Shown here one piece after another: positions 10,021-20,661 of a stretch of DNA of 64,000 bases. Both the position numbers and the translations under genes were made by a program. The stretch spans positions 1,690,619 through 1,754,618 of the forward strand of contig NW_006917092.1 in NCBI RefSeq assembly GCF_000516985.1, in the 5' to 3' direction. How positions within the stretch are numbered: position 1 is the first letter of the stretch; each line of letters opens with the position of its first letter. Source of the DNA: Pestalotiopsis fici W106-1 (taxonomy: Eukaryota > Ascomycota > Sordariomycetes > Amphisphaeriales > Sporocadaceae). A model generated the notes under the pieces. It was not told the origin of the DNA and did not search any database. It was given only the letters and a program-made list of their open reading frames with translations.

Positions 10021-13000
10021 ATGGGTTCGCCCAGCAAGCACGCCCCGCACGAGGAGTCAGACGAGTCCGAAGAAGAAGTACTTCAAGAGATTTCCCCAGA
10101 CGATATTAACGTCGCCATTTTCTGCGCTCTGGTCGAAGAGTCCACCGCCGTCCGGTACACGCTAGACAGGGAGTTCGCCTGCAAAGCCTATGGCAAGCAA
10201 AGCTATGTCTACACCGTCGGGAGCATCGGTGCCCACAATGTGGTCATCGCCGAACCGGCGGAGATGGGCCCTGTCAATGCTGCCCATTGCGCCGCACATG
10301 TCAGTCAGCAATTTCCCAATGTGCGCCTTGCCCTGATGGTCGGCATCGGCGCAGGGATCCCTAGCAACAACCTCGACATTCGCCTGGGTGACATTGCCAT
10401 CAGCGTGCCCCGCGACGACCACCCCGGGGTGGTCCAGTACGACCTTGGAAAGTACGAGGCCGGCGCGTTCAAACGGAAAGGCGCGTTGAACAAGCCGCCA
10501 CGGATCTTAACCAGTGCTATTCGCGCGCTGGAGGGGGACGAGCTCCGGAACAAGTTTCCCATCCGAAGGATCTTGAAAAGAATTGTTAGGCAAAATGACA
10601 AATTTCGGCGGCCTGATAGCGAGGACATCCTATTCCACAACACGTTTCCCCACGTGCAGAAAGGCTCCGACTGCAGCGCGTGTTGGGCTTCAGATGACAA
10701 GAGAGTGGTGTCCCGCATACCGCGCCAACTCCCGAATGAGCCTGTCACGCACCGAGGACTCATTCTATCAGGCGGTGGCGTAATAAAAAATCCCGCGGAC
10801 CGCGAACAATTCCGTCGAGGGTACGAGAGTGCGATATGCTTCGAGATGGAGGCGGCGGGAATCATGGACGAGCTTCCATGCCTTGTGATTCGAGGCATTA
10901 GCGACTATGCCGATACCCACAAGCACGATGATTGGCACTACTACGCGGCGGCGGCAGCAGCAGCGTACTGTAAGGCTATTCTTTCTAAGGTGCCTGTCGA
11001 AGAGGTGACGGAAACGCCGCGCATGAGGGAAGTGGTGAAGAAGGGTTAGTAAATACGATTTGCGTTGTTGCCCGCCGAGCCATATCAACCATTTTACTTA
11101 CTGGAAGAGTATTATAGTCGATGAAATCCAACGCACAGTCCAGGAGACCCGGGTGACAGCGAAAGAGATACACGCCATCGCTCATTTTGACAAGATCCGA
11201 AAATGGCTCTCACCACCTGATCCGTCCACTAACTTCAACAAAGCGCGCGAGCAGCACTATGAAAAAACAGGCCAGTGGTTTCTCGACAGCGAGGTGTATA
11301 TCAAGTGGAAGACGGAGCGCAATTCATTCCTATGGCTTCAAGGTATCCCGGGTTGCGGCAAGACGATCCTCAGCTCGTCCGTCGTAGCTGATCTGCAAGA
11401 TGGACCGTCTAGAAGCCTGGTATACTTCTACTTTGATTTCAGCGATGTCGCGAAGCAGACCCTTGAACAGGCGGTCCGGTCGCTTATCTATCAGCTCTAT
11501 CACAAACAAGCGGATCTGCGACAGGAGGTGGATGATTTTTATTCGTCCTGTGACAATGGAGATCGCCAACCACTCCGATCAGCACTGCTCGAGCTCTTCA
11601 AGAGTATGATTCGGCGGGCTGGCGAAGTATGGATTGTGCTCGACGCCCTTGACGAATGTCATACACGGAACGAACGTGCAGTTTCCGGCTTAATGTCCTA
11701 TATAAAAGGCCTTCGAGACTCAACCACAAATCTTCATCTTCTGGTTACAAGCCGGCCCGAACATGACATCCAGTCAGCCATCCGCAATTGGGCACGGGAC
11801 AGCGAGATCCTGCCTCTTGAAAGCATCCGAGTCAAGGACGATATCAATTTATATATCGAGGTCAGGGTGGGACAATTGAGCAGGTGGCGAGAGCGACCAC
11901 GTATACAAAAAGAGATCAAAACTGTCCTATCAAACAAAGCAAATGGAATGTATGTTTTCTTTTTTCTTTTTTTTCTTTTTTGAACGGACTTTATATCTCT
12001 CTAGATTTCGGCGCTAATTCGATTGAAGGTTTCGCTGGGTCTCATGCCAATTCGATGTCTTATCAGGATGTCTCGATCCAGAGTCCGTACAGCGAGAATT
12101 GGCAAGCCTTCCACGGACCTTGGATGAGACATACGAACGGATATTGAAAACCATAGAACCAAATCGTCTGAATTCTGCAATACGCCTGTTGCAATTCTTG
12201 GCCTACTCGAATCGGCCTCTAAGGCTTGAAGAAGCTGTGGATGCAGTTGCAGTGAATATCTCGAAGGAGCCTATGTTCGATCCAGAATATCGAATGCCAT
12301 GCCCAGAGGAGATTGTCGGATATTGTTCCAGCCTTACCGTCTTGGTTAAGAGAAAAGATCAAAGATACAGAACAGACATCGTGGAAATACAGCTTGCACA
12401 CTTCTCCGTCCAGGAGTACCTTACGTCCGAGCGATTGGAGAAAAGTGTAGCCCCTAGGCTCAGTCATTCAAGTGCGAGCATTGCCCTCACAACAGTTTGT
12501 CTCTCTTATCTACTAAGCCTGGATTATTCGTACCGACCCGAGGAGGCTGAGAAGAACTATCCACTAGCGGAGTACTCTGCGCAGTACTGGCCAACGCATG
12601 CTGCGATTACCGAGCAGTCAACAAATAGCACTCTACCTATAATTCGAAAGTACTTCTCATCAATGCCGACTAGGAACTTCTGTTGTCTAATATACAATCA
12701 TGATGAGCCTCAAGGAGCTGGCAGACACGAACAAATAAGAGCTCTCGACTCCTTATATTATGCGTCACTTACTGGACTCGTGTATTCCGCAAAGGAGCTT
12801 ATTCACAATAGCGCAAATATTAATGCCCAGGGCGGACGCTACGGCAACGCCCTCCAGGCCGCTTCAGAGAGAGGGCACCAGGAGATCGTACAGCTTCTCC
12901 TCGACAACGGGGCCGACGTCAACGCGCAGGGCGGATACTACAGCAACGCCCTCNNNNNNNNNNNNNNNNNNNNNNNNNNNNNNNNNNNNNNNNNNNNNNN

Positions 13001-13281
13001 NNNNNNNNNNNNNNNNNNNNNNNNNNNNNNNNNNNNNNNNNNNNNNNNNNNNNGGACACCGGGAAATCGTACAGCTGCTGAACGACGTAAAAAATTATTA
13101 TAACGATGTTGAACGTAAACGGCCAATGCCTCCTTTTTTAGCCGTCGACGGCGATAAAAAAGGGTCAAACGTTAGAATACAGAGACAATCCGACAAGCGA
13201 AGCACACTAGATCTGGCCAGAAGTCAATCACGAAAGCGTACATGTAAAGGTGATCTGCTTCGATCCTACCAATCAGCGTAG
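10021..13281 (+). CDS. NLR-like protein: PNP_UDP, NACHT, winged helix, ankyrin repeats
   Basis: This is a fungal STAND receptor of the type linked to self/non-self recognition and regulated cell death. Residues about 25-330 are a purine-nucleoside-phosphorylase-like domain (FCALVEES near its start, VGIGAGIP, and CFEMEAAGIMD then VIRGISDYAD near its end). The NACHT domain has Walker A GIPGCGKT at about 421-428 and Walker B VWIVLDALDEC at about 515-526. A helical and winged-helix part follows (FRWVSCQFDVLSG, SLPRTLDETYERIL), then ankyrin units (GHQEIVQLLLDNGADVNAQG). Intron 2 is 11950-12028, which restores the family motif GMFRW. Intron 1 lies at 11049-11109, or alternatively 11045-11117; both keep the frame. 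A run of 100 Ns at 12954-13053 falls inside the ankyrin array, so the true length is unknown; 931 residues precede it and 75 follow. The tail is basic. The gene appears intact apart from the gap. Confidence 0.9.
12954..13053. other. Assembly gap (100 N) inside the ankyrin array
   Basis: Exactly 100 Ns, the usual placeholder for a gap of unknown size. The left flank ends in an ankyrin unit with GHQEIVQLL and the right flank resumes with GHREIVQLL, so the gap probably hides near-identical tandem repeats that the assembler could not resolve. Confidence 0.95.
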
Positions 13282-13915
13282 AAGAGTCTGTTTGAACAAG
13301 TTCGGTATCTGTTAAACTTCTCTTCTATTTCTCATATCTTTGCAAAGGAGGGTCCAGGGGATGTACTTTATATATAGTGAGTTGAATGCAGTCGTGGAAT
13401 TTTAAAGAAGCTGGTGCTTTTCTCAAATTTTGATTTCTAAGAATAAGCTTTATTTGGCATTCTCTTGCTGTTCGGGCGCTAGACGCCACACACAGGCAGC
13501 AAATAAACGGACCTTAGGCGCCGTGGCCCCCGACCCTAGGTACTTAAGGTTAGGAGGTGACTGCCTGAAGTATCGTGCCTGGCAGCAGTGCAGGCGCATA
13601 CTCAAAGTACCTATGTACCTAGTATCTGATACATCATGCCATTTCCATTTGTGACATACGCCAGAGGTAGCCTTTTGGACCATCATCTTCCCCAACGCCA
13701 ACTGTTCTTCACCAACAAGCCCTTACTATATGTGCCAGCAGCAGGGTCTGTAAAAAGACGCTGTTTTTGCATTTAGCTTGTAAATCCATATTCAGCAAAA
13801 CTCTCGTCGTTGTTAATATTTCTGGTATTATTTCGCAAACGCGCCCGACTCCCGACAGTCATTTGAGTCATAATACTATACTAGAAGCCATCGTCTTTAT
13901 TCCATATTGTCCACC
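13282..13915. other. Intergenic spacer
   Basis: It contains the 3' flank of the NLR-like gene and the promoter of the GMC oxidoreductase, which are in the same orientation. Short open frames near 13430-13700 on both strands overlap each other and have no recognisable content. Confidence 0.55.
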
Positions 13916-16062
13916 ATGTGGCCCTTCCCATCCTACCCAGAACACTCGCCCTCCGAGGTGAATGGCAAGACTTATGACTATATCATCGTTGGAGGTAAGT
14001 GGCTGCAAGTCCTCAAGGACCTTGTCAAAATGCTTGCGTGATTGAGTACTAACAATTCAATTTTTGTTGCAATAGGTGGAACTGCAGGGTGTGCTGTTGC
14101 AGCGCGCTTGTCTGAGGACTCTGATGTTACGGTTCTTGTGATCGATAAAGGATATGTGAAAGACAACATGGTCTCGCGTATGCCACTTTTGAGCCAGAAT
14201 ATGTTTCTTGGCGACCTCTTACAGGTTCAGAGCAACCGATGGTCAGAACCTATCGCGGGGGCCAACGGACGAAGAAATCGTCTTTGGGCAGTGGAAGGCA
14301 TTGGCGGTGCTTCTCGTATGAATGGCATGCTCTGGACGCGTGGTTTCCCCGGAGACTATGCCGCCTGGTCTGAGCTGGGCTTGCAGGACTGGAGCTACGA
14401 GAAACTTGAACCGTATTTCCGCAAGATTGAGAACGCCATTGTACACCCAGAATCCTCTTTCAGGGGCCATAAAGGTAATGACTTTCTCTTCTGCAAGAGT
14501 GCACTCAACTAATTTCTCGTCGCTTTCGCTAACCATATCTTGATTGCCTAGGACCCATTGAGCTTCGACAATACTCATTCCCGTTCAAGTGGACCAAATA
14601 GTAAGTACTGCTTCGTAATTCCTACCCTTGTGCACATCTAATATCTCACAGTCTTGAGAAGGCCGTCGAGGAGCTTGGTATCCGTCCTCAAAAGGACATC
14701 AACGATCCTTCGGCGCCCGCAATGGGATGCTTCAATCTTGATACAGCTATCGACAAGCATGGGAGCAGAATCTCTGCGCTTACGGCATACCTCATCAGGG
14801 AAGTAGCATACAAAAGGCGCAATCGTCTAACTATTTGCACCGGTGCAGCTGCTTCACGCTTGGAAGTCAACGTGGAGACAGGCACCGTGGGAGGTGTTCA
14901 TATCCAATCTGTAAAGGAACCCGGCAACCATTACTACGTAAGGGCACACCGTGAGGTGATCCTTTGTTCTGGAGCAGCCTGTACTCCTCAAATCCTTCTT
15001 TTGAGTGGTATTGGACCGGCAGATTCGTCCAAAAAACATGGCATACCCCTGATCAAAGAGACACCAGCAGTAGGTGCCACCTTATCAGACCATTATAGCA
15101 TTCCTATAATGCTAGAAGTTCCTAAAAAGGAAACTTTCCACCTTTTACAGTCGATTTGGGGGGTCTGGCATATCCTGCTCTGGGTTTTCTTCGGAAAAGG
15201 CCTGTTGAGTTTTACTTCCATGTCAAAAACCATATATTTTCACAGCGACGCGATTGACAGAGATACCATGGAAGTAAAAGGCCGCGACAGTGAAGGACGT
15301 GACATGCTTGATGCATCGTTATCTCGCAACGTTCCCGACATTGAGGTCATGCTCATGCCCAACAGCTCGGTCGAGAGAGAGGTTGAAGGGCGTACATTGA
15401 TGTCCCTGTATCCTACATTGGTGCAGCCTCGTGGGTCCGGTCGCGTAGAGCTGGCCAGCACGGATGCCCTGGTGCAACCTCGAATCACGTACCCAATGTT
15501 TACCAACGAGCATGATATCGCGACAGCTAGACTGGCTGTCCGCTTTTTAATGCGACTGGCTGAGAAGCTGCAACAGTCAAAGTACCCATATCCTGCGAAG
15601 CTTGCCTTCGCTCCCGGTCAAGACCCCTCTATGCTGGAGGAATGGGAAAAGAGTGCACCCATCGACTACCTTCCGCTTCCGATTTCGATCGCATCGTCAG
15701 TGTCTGGCCAACAAGCACCTCAAGTCGGCTCCAAGGCCAATCGAAATATCTCACCGCAAACCAGATCTGGCAAAGATAAGACATGGAAAAATGTCACTAA
15801 TGATGAGATTGACGATTACCTCAAGAGGGTCAGTCATACGAGTCTACACTTCTCTGGCACGTACCCCATGTCAAATGACGAGAAAAATGGCGTGGTCGAT
15901 CAGAAACTCCGCGTTCATGGCTTTACCAATCTAAGGATCGCAGACACGAGTGTGTTCCCCAAGATCCCGAGCTGCCACACTATGGCGCCCGTGTTGGTGG
16001 TTGCAGAGCGATGCGCCGAGATGGTCAAGGCCACTTGGGCAGCAAAGAAGTCACAGTCGTAA
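13916..16062 (+). CDS. GMC-family FAD oxidoreductase, 645 aa
   Basis: Glucose-methanol-choline family flavoenzyme that oxidises an alcohol group on an unknown substrate. Four exons (13916-13994, 14076-14474, 14552-14600, 14652-16062) join in phase. The N-terminus has the dinucleotide-binding signature DYIIVGGGTAGCAVAARLSE, split by intron 1 between the glycines. The first GMC signature region is GIGGASRMNGMLWTRG, the second is SGAACTPQILLLSGIGP. The C-terminus has LHFSGTYPM and FPKIPSCHTMAPVLVVAE, in which the His is in the place of a catalytic residue. There is no signal peptide, so it is probably intracellular, although a hydrophobic stretch (IWGVWHILLWVFFG) suggests membrane contact. Length and motifs fit aryl-alcohol or choline dehydrogenase-like members. 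The downstream neighbour in the same orientation is a short-chain dehydrogenase, and together they could act on one substrate (inference). Confidence 0.9.
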
Positions 16063-16790
16063 ATAGCTGCATACCTACCTACCTATGCCTGTGTTGGTAC
16101 AAGGAAAAACCCTGAGATTGGAACTTGGAACCAGTGGGGCAAATTCTTCCATGTTTGTTTCCTTTGATTTCATTAGAAGGACCAGTGCCAAAAACGGTGT
16201 CTATGGCAGTTGCAAAGAAATTCCCAACTCGTTTTGTTGAATGAGATGAAACAATTTGATGCTGACGCCAAGACGTATGTCTTAGGGATTTTTGGCTGTC
16301 CTGAGCCGTGCGGTCGGTGACCTGTAGCATCAGAGTGATAAGAAAGTACGGAATAACAATGAATGTGCAGTACACAGTACATAAGTTGAGGCCAATTGGG
16401 GCGTGTTGGACGACCAGATCGAGCAGGGGATGTGTTACATAGCGCTGTGGGTACTCCCCACTCATGTGCAGCAATATTTGGACCAACATGTCATGTACCA
16501 ACATACATTACCTACCTGCATACCGAAGTGCATCTGCTCGTACCAACATGAAGGTACCGGTTGGTTTCTCAGTTGCAACGCCACACCAACGACAAAACAG
16601 GGCTGTATTTCTGTGTCACCAAAAAGCCTGGGACCTTTCCAGCAGCAACCTACCTTAAGGCAGTCGGCCACCTTGCCCTGATAACAAAGTCGGACTTGCA
16701 TTGCCGCCGAATCAAGTCTCCTGACTCTCCACTCGCGAATTGCATCTTTTCTACAACTCGGCAACGCCCAACTCAACCTCGACGCCCGCC
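16063..16790. other. Intergenic spacer between the GMC and SDR genes
   Basis: No gene is seen. Several repeats of CTACCT/ACCTAC occur near 16070-16090 and 16500-16520, a common feature of intergenic DNA in this kind of fungus. The region should hold the terminator of the GMC gene and the promoter of the SDR gene. Confidence 0.5.
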
Positions 16791-17987
16791 ATGTCTATCT
16801 TACTTACGGGCGCGAGTGGAGGCCTTGGCGGTGCCATTTTCTCCCAAATCGTTTCAACGCCCGCTCTGCGTGCCCACCACGGCATCTACGCTGTGCGGGA
16901 TGCTGCATCTTCGAAATCCACTTTCAAAAAGCTGTCCTCCTCATCGCCTTTCCATTCCTATGAACTGGTGTCGCTCGACCTTTCGCGACTTCAGAGCGTG
17001 CGCGAGGTTGCTGCGGCTATCAATGCCCAGGTCGAGGTGGGGAGTATTCCACCTATTACTGCCATCATCCTCAATGCCGGTTACGAAGAGGCTGAGAGGC
17101 AGACATGGACCGAGGACGGCCTGGATATGTCTTTTATGGTCAATTACCTTGGTCATTGGCTCCTGACACTTCTACTACTACAAAGTGTTGACCGAGAGCG
17201 AGGAAGGATTGTTTGGATCAGTAGTTGGGCCCAAAAGTCAGTTTTGTCATATTCTTTGCCTAGCAATTTTATGTACTTACACACACTCGATAGTCCCGAA
17301 GACCCACACAATATCATGAACGGCTCTTTCAAAGACAACAGATATAAGACTATGGTCTTTGATGACCTCGAACCTCTCGCAAAGGGAACCTGGAGCTCAA
17401 ATGCAGATGACAACACTTCCTGGGCTGCTGCATATCGCCGTTACGGGGCTTCTAAGATGTGTGGAGTGGCGATGATGTATGTCCTCATCTCTTTTGTTTC
17501 TTGGCCTTGAACTACAATTATGCTCCAATATACCGACGACTGCTGGTCAAATCTCACAATTCTTACTTTGAATAGACATGAGCTTCAGAGCCGATTGGAT
17601 CAGGATCCCCTCTTGAGCAAGATATCGGTACTCGCAATCGACCCGGGTGCCATGGCTACAGGTATCATTCGCCACAGTCACTGGTTTGTTCGTGTATTAG
17701 TGTTTCGAGTATTTGCTGGCATATTTGGTACTATGCTGGTATATTTGTACCCGAATGGTTCGTGGCGCACTCCGCGAAAATCTGCTCGTGATGTCCTTGC
17801 GGCTGCTTTCGATTGCGGTCCGCCACCGCTCACTGCACAGCCCAAAGGCGTCTATCTCAATGGCTCAGAGGCTGGACAATACAGCTCGGAGGCTAAAGAT
17901 CCCAAGAAGGGACAGGTCATCTGGGAGGGTAGCCTTCGTTCCTCTGCACTAGAGGGCCACGAAACTATACTGCGACAGTGGCGTTGA
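16791..17987 (+). CDS. Short-chain dehydrogenase/reductase, 346 aa
   Basis: NAD(P)-dependent SDR of unknown substrate. Three exons (16791-17236, 17294-17476, 17576-17987) join in phase. The cofactor motif TGASGGLG lies at residues 6-13. NAG lies in IILNAGY, the catalytic Ser region is IVWISSWA and the catalytic Tyr/Lys pair is in YGASK. The first intron is 57 bp with no in-frame stop, so an unspliced reading is also open; I prefer splicing because it restores the family pattern of Pro-Asp residues after the Ser motif. The start is the second of two in-frame ATGs: the upstream one at 16740 adds 17 residues before the glycine-rich motif, which normally lies near the N-terminus. A hydrophobic segment (FVRVLVFRVFAGIFGTMLVY) near the C-terminus suggests membrane association, as in sterol- or lipid-acting SDRs. 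Same strand as the GMC gene, 728 bp downstream of it. Confidence 0.88.
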
Positions 17988-18204
17988 TAGCATCTGCACC
18001 TTTGCAGTTATTACTCGAGCGTATCGAACGAATCCATGAAGTTCATGGATGTATGGTAATTGCCCCTTTTCCACTTTCCACACCTGACTCCGATACCTTG
18101 GCCATAAGGCCTTATGATCCTGTGTACGACCTTTTACAGGGTGTCTCTAGCTAGCCCAGCCTGTAAATTTAATCAAACCAGTCGAACCGAATACTGTCAA
18201 GGTG

Positions 18205-18325
18205 TAGGAATAAGTGGAGCGCTTCTCCACATATGGATATATCTTTGATCATTCAACCTCTGTTAGATGTGAACAACTCAACTAATACAACAACTAGTAC
18301 CCTCACCTATCATATCTTTTCACAA
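18205..18325 (+). repeat. LTR-like dispersed repeat, copy 2
   Basis: A 121-bp segment in the same orientation as 8509-8645 and matching it along its length apart from the microsatellite and scattered substitutions. It starts TGTAGGAATAAGTGG when two upstream bases are included and ends TTTTCACA, compatible with LTR ends. No coding remains lie nearby. Confidence 0.6.
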
Positions 18326-19017
18326 TTTGCCGCTCAGAAATACGTGTAGAACTCTAACATTCTGAATATATGCCGACTGGCTTAGACAGTGCCTCTGAAC
18401 AAGTGCTTAGACATGACACTACTTTCTGGAGAGTTAGTGCGGTGGCGAAAACAGATGGTATCGCGGCGGTAGTTTCTACAAGCAGTTATCCGCAGAGAGT
18501 AGAGCTAGCGGTATAGGAGTTGGCCTCGGACTTTCCGCTGGTTAGTGGCTGGGGGCCGGAGTATGCCAAGGTGAGGTGGTCCCGCCGCCATATCCAATCC
18601 GAACGTACATAGTATGACCTAGACAACACTAAGTTAGATAAGATGCCTTGTCAATCCAGACCGCGCGGCTTATCCCACTGAAGCAATTGATCCCGCACCT
18701 TGGAGGTTCATGACACACTATGACCAAGCCCTGGGGTATAAGGTCTAGTTCCCCATGGGGAAATTTAAGCACATGGCAGCAATGAGCATTATATACCTAA
18801 GTATATTGCACGGAGGGCAAAGGGATCAGCTTGGGCGAGTCAGTGTCATCGTGGGATAAATTTTCAACGTATATAAGCTAGAATATTTCCTAGAATGACT
18901 TACGAAATCTCATCACCTCAACTTGTTCTCAAACTTTCCTTGTAATATTTTGCAGGATTCATTGGCTTAAATTTTCTCTTCACTTATTGTCCATGCTGAA
19001 ATATCAAAGTACAGATC
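18326..19017. other. Upstream region of the MFS transporter
   Basis: No gene is seen. A TATATAAG-like box lies near 18870 (GTATATAAGC), about 150 bp before the transporter start and followed by pyrimidine-rich sequence, so the last 200 bases look like its promoter and leader. Confidence 0.5.
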
Positions 19018-20661
19018 ATGGCCGAAACGACACTTGCAAAGGATCAGGTCATTTGTCAGACTCCTTCCGTCGACCAGGTTGAAGCAGTCACGCGCCATGG
19101 AGATCCGTCAGGGGACTTATTCAACGATGCAAAGGAAGCCACCGAGGCCGAGCACAACATGACCCTCATGGACGCTCTGCGACAATACCCCAAAGCCGTC
19201 GGGTGGTCTGTTCTTGTGTCCGTCTCTTGTGTCATGGAAGGCTACGACATGGCCGTCATTGGCCAGTTGTTTGCCCTCAAAGCATTTCAAGAGGATTTTG
19301 GTGAACCAATCGAAGGTGGCTACCAAGTCACTGCCTTGTGGCAGATTTTGCTTGGCAACGCTGCTTATATCGGTGTCATCATCGGCATCTTTATAAACGG
19401 TATCATATCCGAAAAGATTGGCATGAAGAAGACCATGATAGCTGCATATATTGCGATAGCGGCCTTCACATTTGTTCTCGTCTTTGCCAACAGCAAGGCT
19501 CTTCTCTTGGTCGGACAATTCCTCTGTGGCATACCCTGGGGCATCTTCAATGCCACGGCGCCGCAATACGCCGCCGAGGTCTGCCCAACTGTGCTGCGCG
19601 CCTACTTAACGACATTTATCAACCTGACCTGGGTGGTAGGACAATTGATCTCGGCCGGTATCTTTCGATCCGTGCAAGGAATAGAGGGCAGGTGGGCTTA
19701 TGGCATCCCATTTGCGATTCAGTGGGTGTGGCCGGTACCCTTGGTGGTCGGCATGCTTTTTTGTCCCGAGTCACCGTGGTGGCTGATACGGCAAGGTCGC
19801 ATTGCGGACGCAGAGCATGCACTCAAACGGCTTTCAGCTCGGGGTGAGAGTAGTGTGAAGAAGACTCTTGCCATGATGCTTCGCACAGATCAGGAGGAGA
19901 GCCAAGTATCCAAGGAGTCGTATTGGGATTGTTTCAAGGGAACCGATCTGCGGAGGACAGAGATTGCTCTTTGCGCATGGCCCATTCAAGTCTTCGCTGG
20001 TATCTCCATGAATTCATACAACACCTACTTCTTTCAGCAGGCTGGTGTCAGCTCCGAAACAGCGTTCAGTATCAGTTTGGGATACTATGCCATCGGGTTT
20101 TTCGGCACAGTCCTCTCGTGGTTTCTGATCACTCATTTCAGCCGCCGACGAATTTTCATCGTTGGATTAACACTCATGTGCTTGGTCATGTTCAGTATCG
20201 CCTTCGCCGCCATCGCGCCCTCTTCTAATCAGCCGTCAATGTGGGCACAGTCAATCCTGCTCGTCGTCTGGGTCTTCTTATACGATGTATCTGTCGGACC
20301 ACTAGCATTTTGCATTGTAAGCGAGGTTGGCTCAACAAGACTCCGCGCCAAGACTATTGCGATCGGGCGGTGCTCGTTCTACTTTTGGTTCACCATTTTT
20401 GGCATTGTAACACCATACATGCTTAACCCCGGTGCGGGTAACTTGAAGGGCAAGACATTCTTTGTCTATGGAGGTACCTGCTTGATTTCCGCTATATGGG
20501 CATATTTCAGGCTCCCGGAGATGAAAGGTCGCACGTATGAAGAGTTGGACATCTTATTTGGGAGAAACATTTCTGCAAGGAAATTTGCCGAGACATATGT
20601 CGACGCTTATGCCGATGCTAATGAGAATGCAAAGGACTCAACATCTCAAACAGCCAGGTAG
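19018..20661 (+). CDS. MFS sugar transporter, maltose-permease type, 547 aa
   Basis: Proton-coupled sugar uptake protein of the plasma membrane, closest in style to alpha-glucoside (maltose) permeases. It is a single exon of 547 residues. About 12 hydrophobic segments can be counted after a 65-residue polar N-terminus. Family motifs include GYDMAVIGQLFA in helix 1, FLCGIPWGIFNATAPQYAAE in helix 4 and the following loop, CPESPWWLIRQGR after helix 6 and LPEMKGRTYEELDILF after helix 12. The double Trp in PESPWWL is typical of the maltose-permease group rather than hexose transporters (PESPRWL). The absence of introns contrasts with its neighbours. It lies downstream of the GMC and SDR genes but is separated by a repeat, so a functional link is uncertain. 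Substrate cannot be read from sequence. Confidence 0.9.
   Translation: MAETTLAKDQVICQTPSVDQVEAVTRHGDPSGDLFNDAKEATEAEHNMTLMDALRQYPKAVGWSVLVSVSCVMEGYDMAVIGQLFALKAFQEDFGEPIEGGYQVTALWQILLGNAAYIGVIIGIFINGIISEKIGMKKTMIAAYIAIAAFTFVLVFANSKALLLVGQFLCGIPWGIFNATAPQYAAEVCPTVLRAYLTTFINLTWVVGQLISAGIFRSVQGIEGRWAYGIPFAIQWVWPVPLVVGMLFCPESPWWLIRQGRIADAEHALKRLSARGESSVKKTLAMMLRTDQEESQVSKESYWDCFKGTDLRRTEIALCAWPIQVFAGISMNSYNTYFFQQAGVSSETAFSISLGYYAIGFFGTVLSWFLITHFSRRRIFIVGLTLMCLVMFSIAFAAIAPSSNQPSMWAQSILLVVWVFLYDVSVGPLAFCIVSEVGSTRLRAKTIAIGRCSFYFWFTIFGIVTPYMLNPGAGNLKGKTFFVYGGTCLISAIWAYFRLPEMKGRTYEELDILFGRNISARKFAETYVDAYADANENAKDSTSQTAR

Noticed and set aside
10305..10898. 197-codon minus-strand frame
   Set aside because: Antisense to the PNP domain of the NLR-like gene.
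12029..12147. Frameshift in the NLR-like gene after the NACHT domain
   Set aside because: Choosing the acceptor at 12027-12028 instead of the earlier CTAG restores GMFRWVSCQFD and the downstream frame, so no break is needed.
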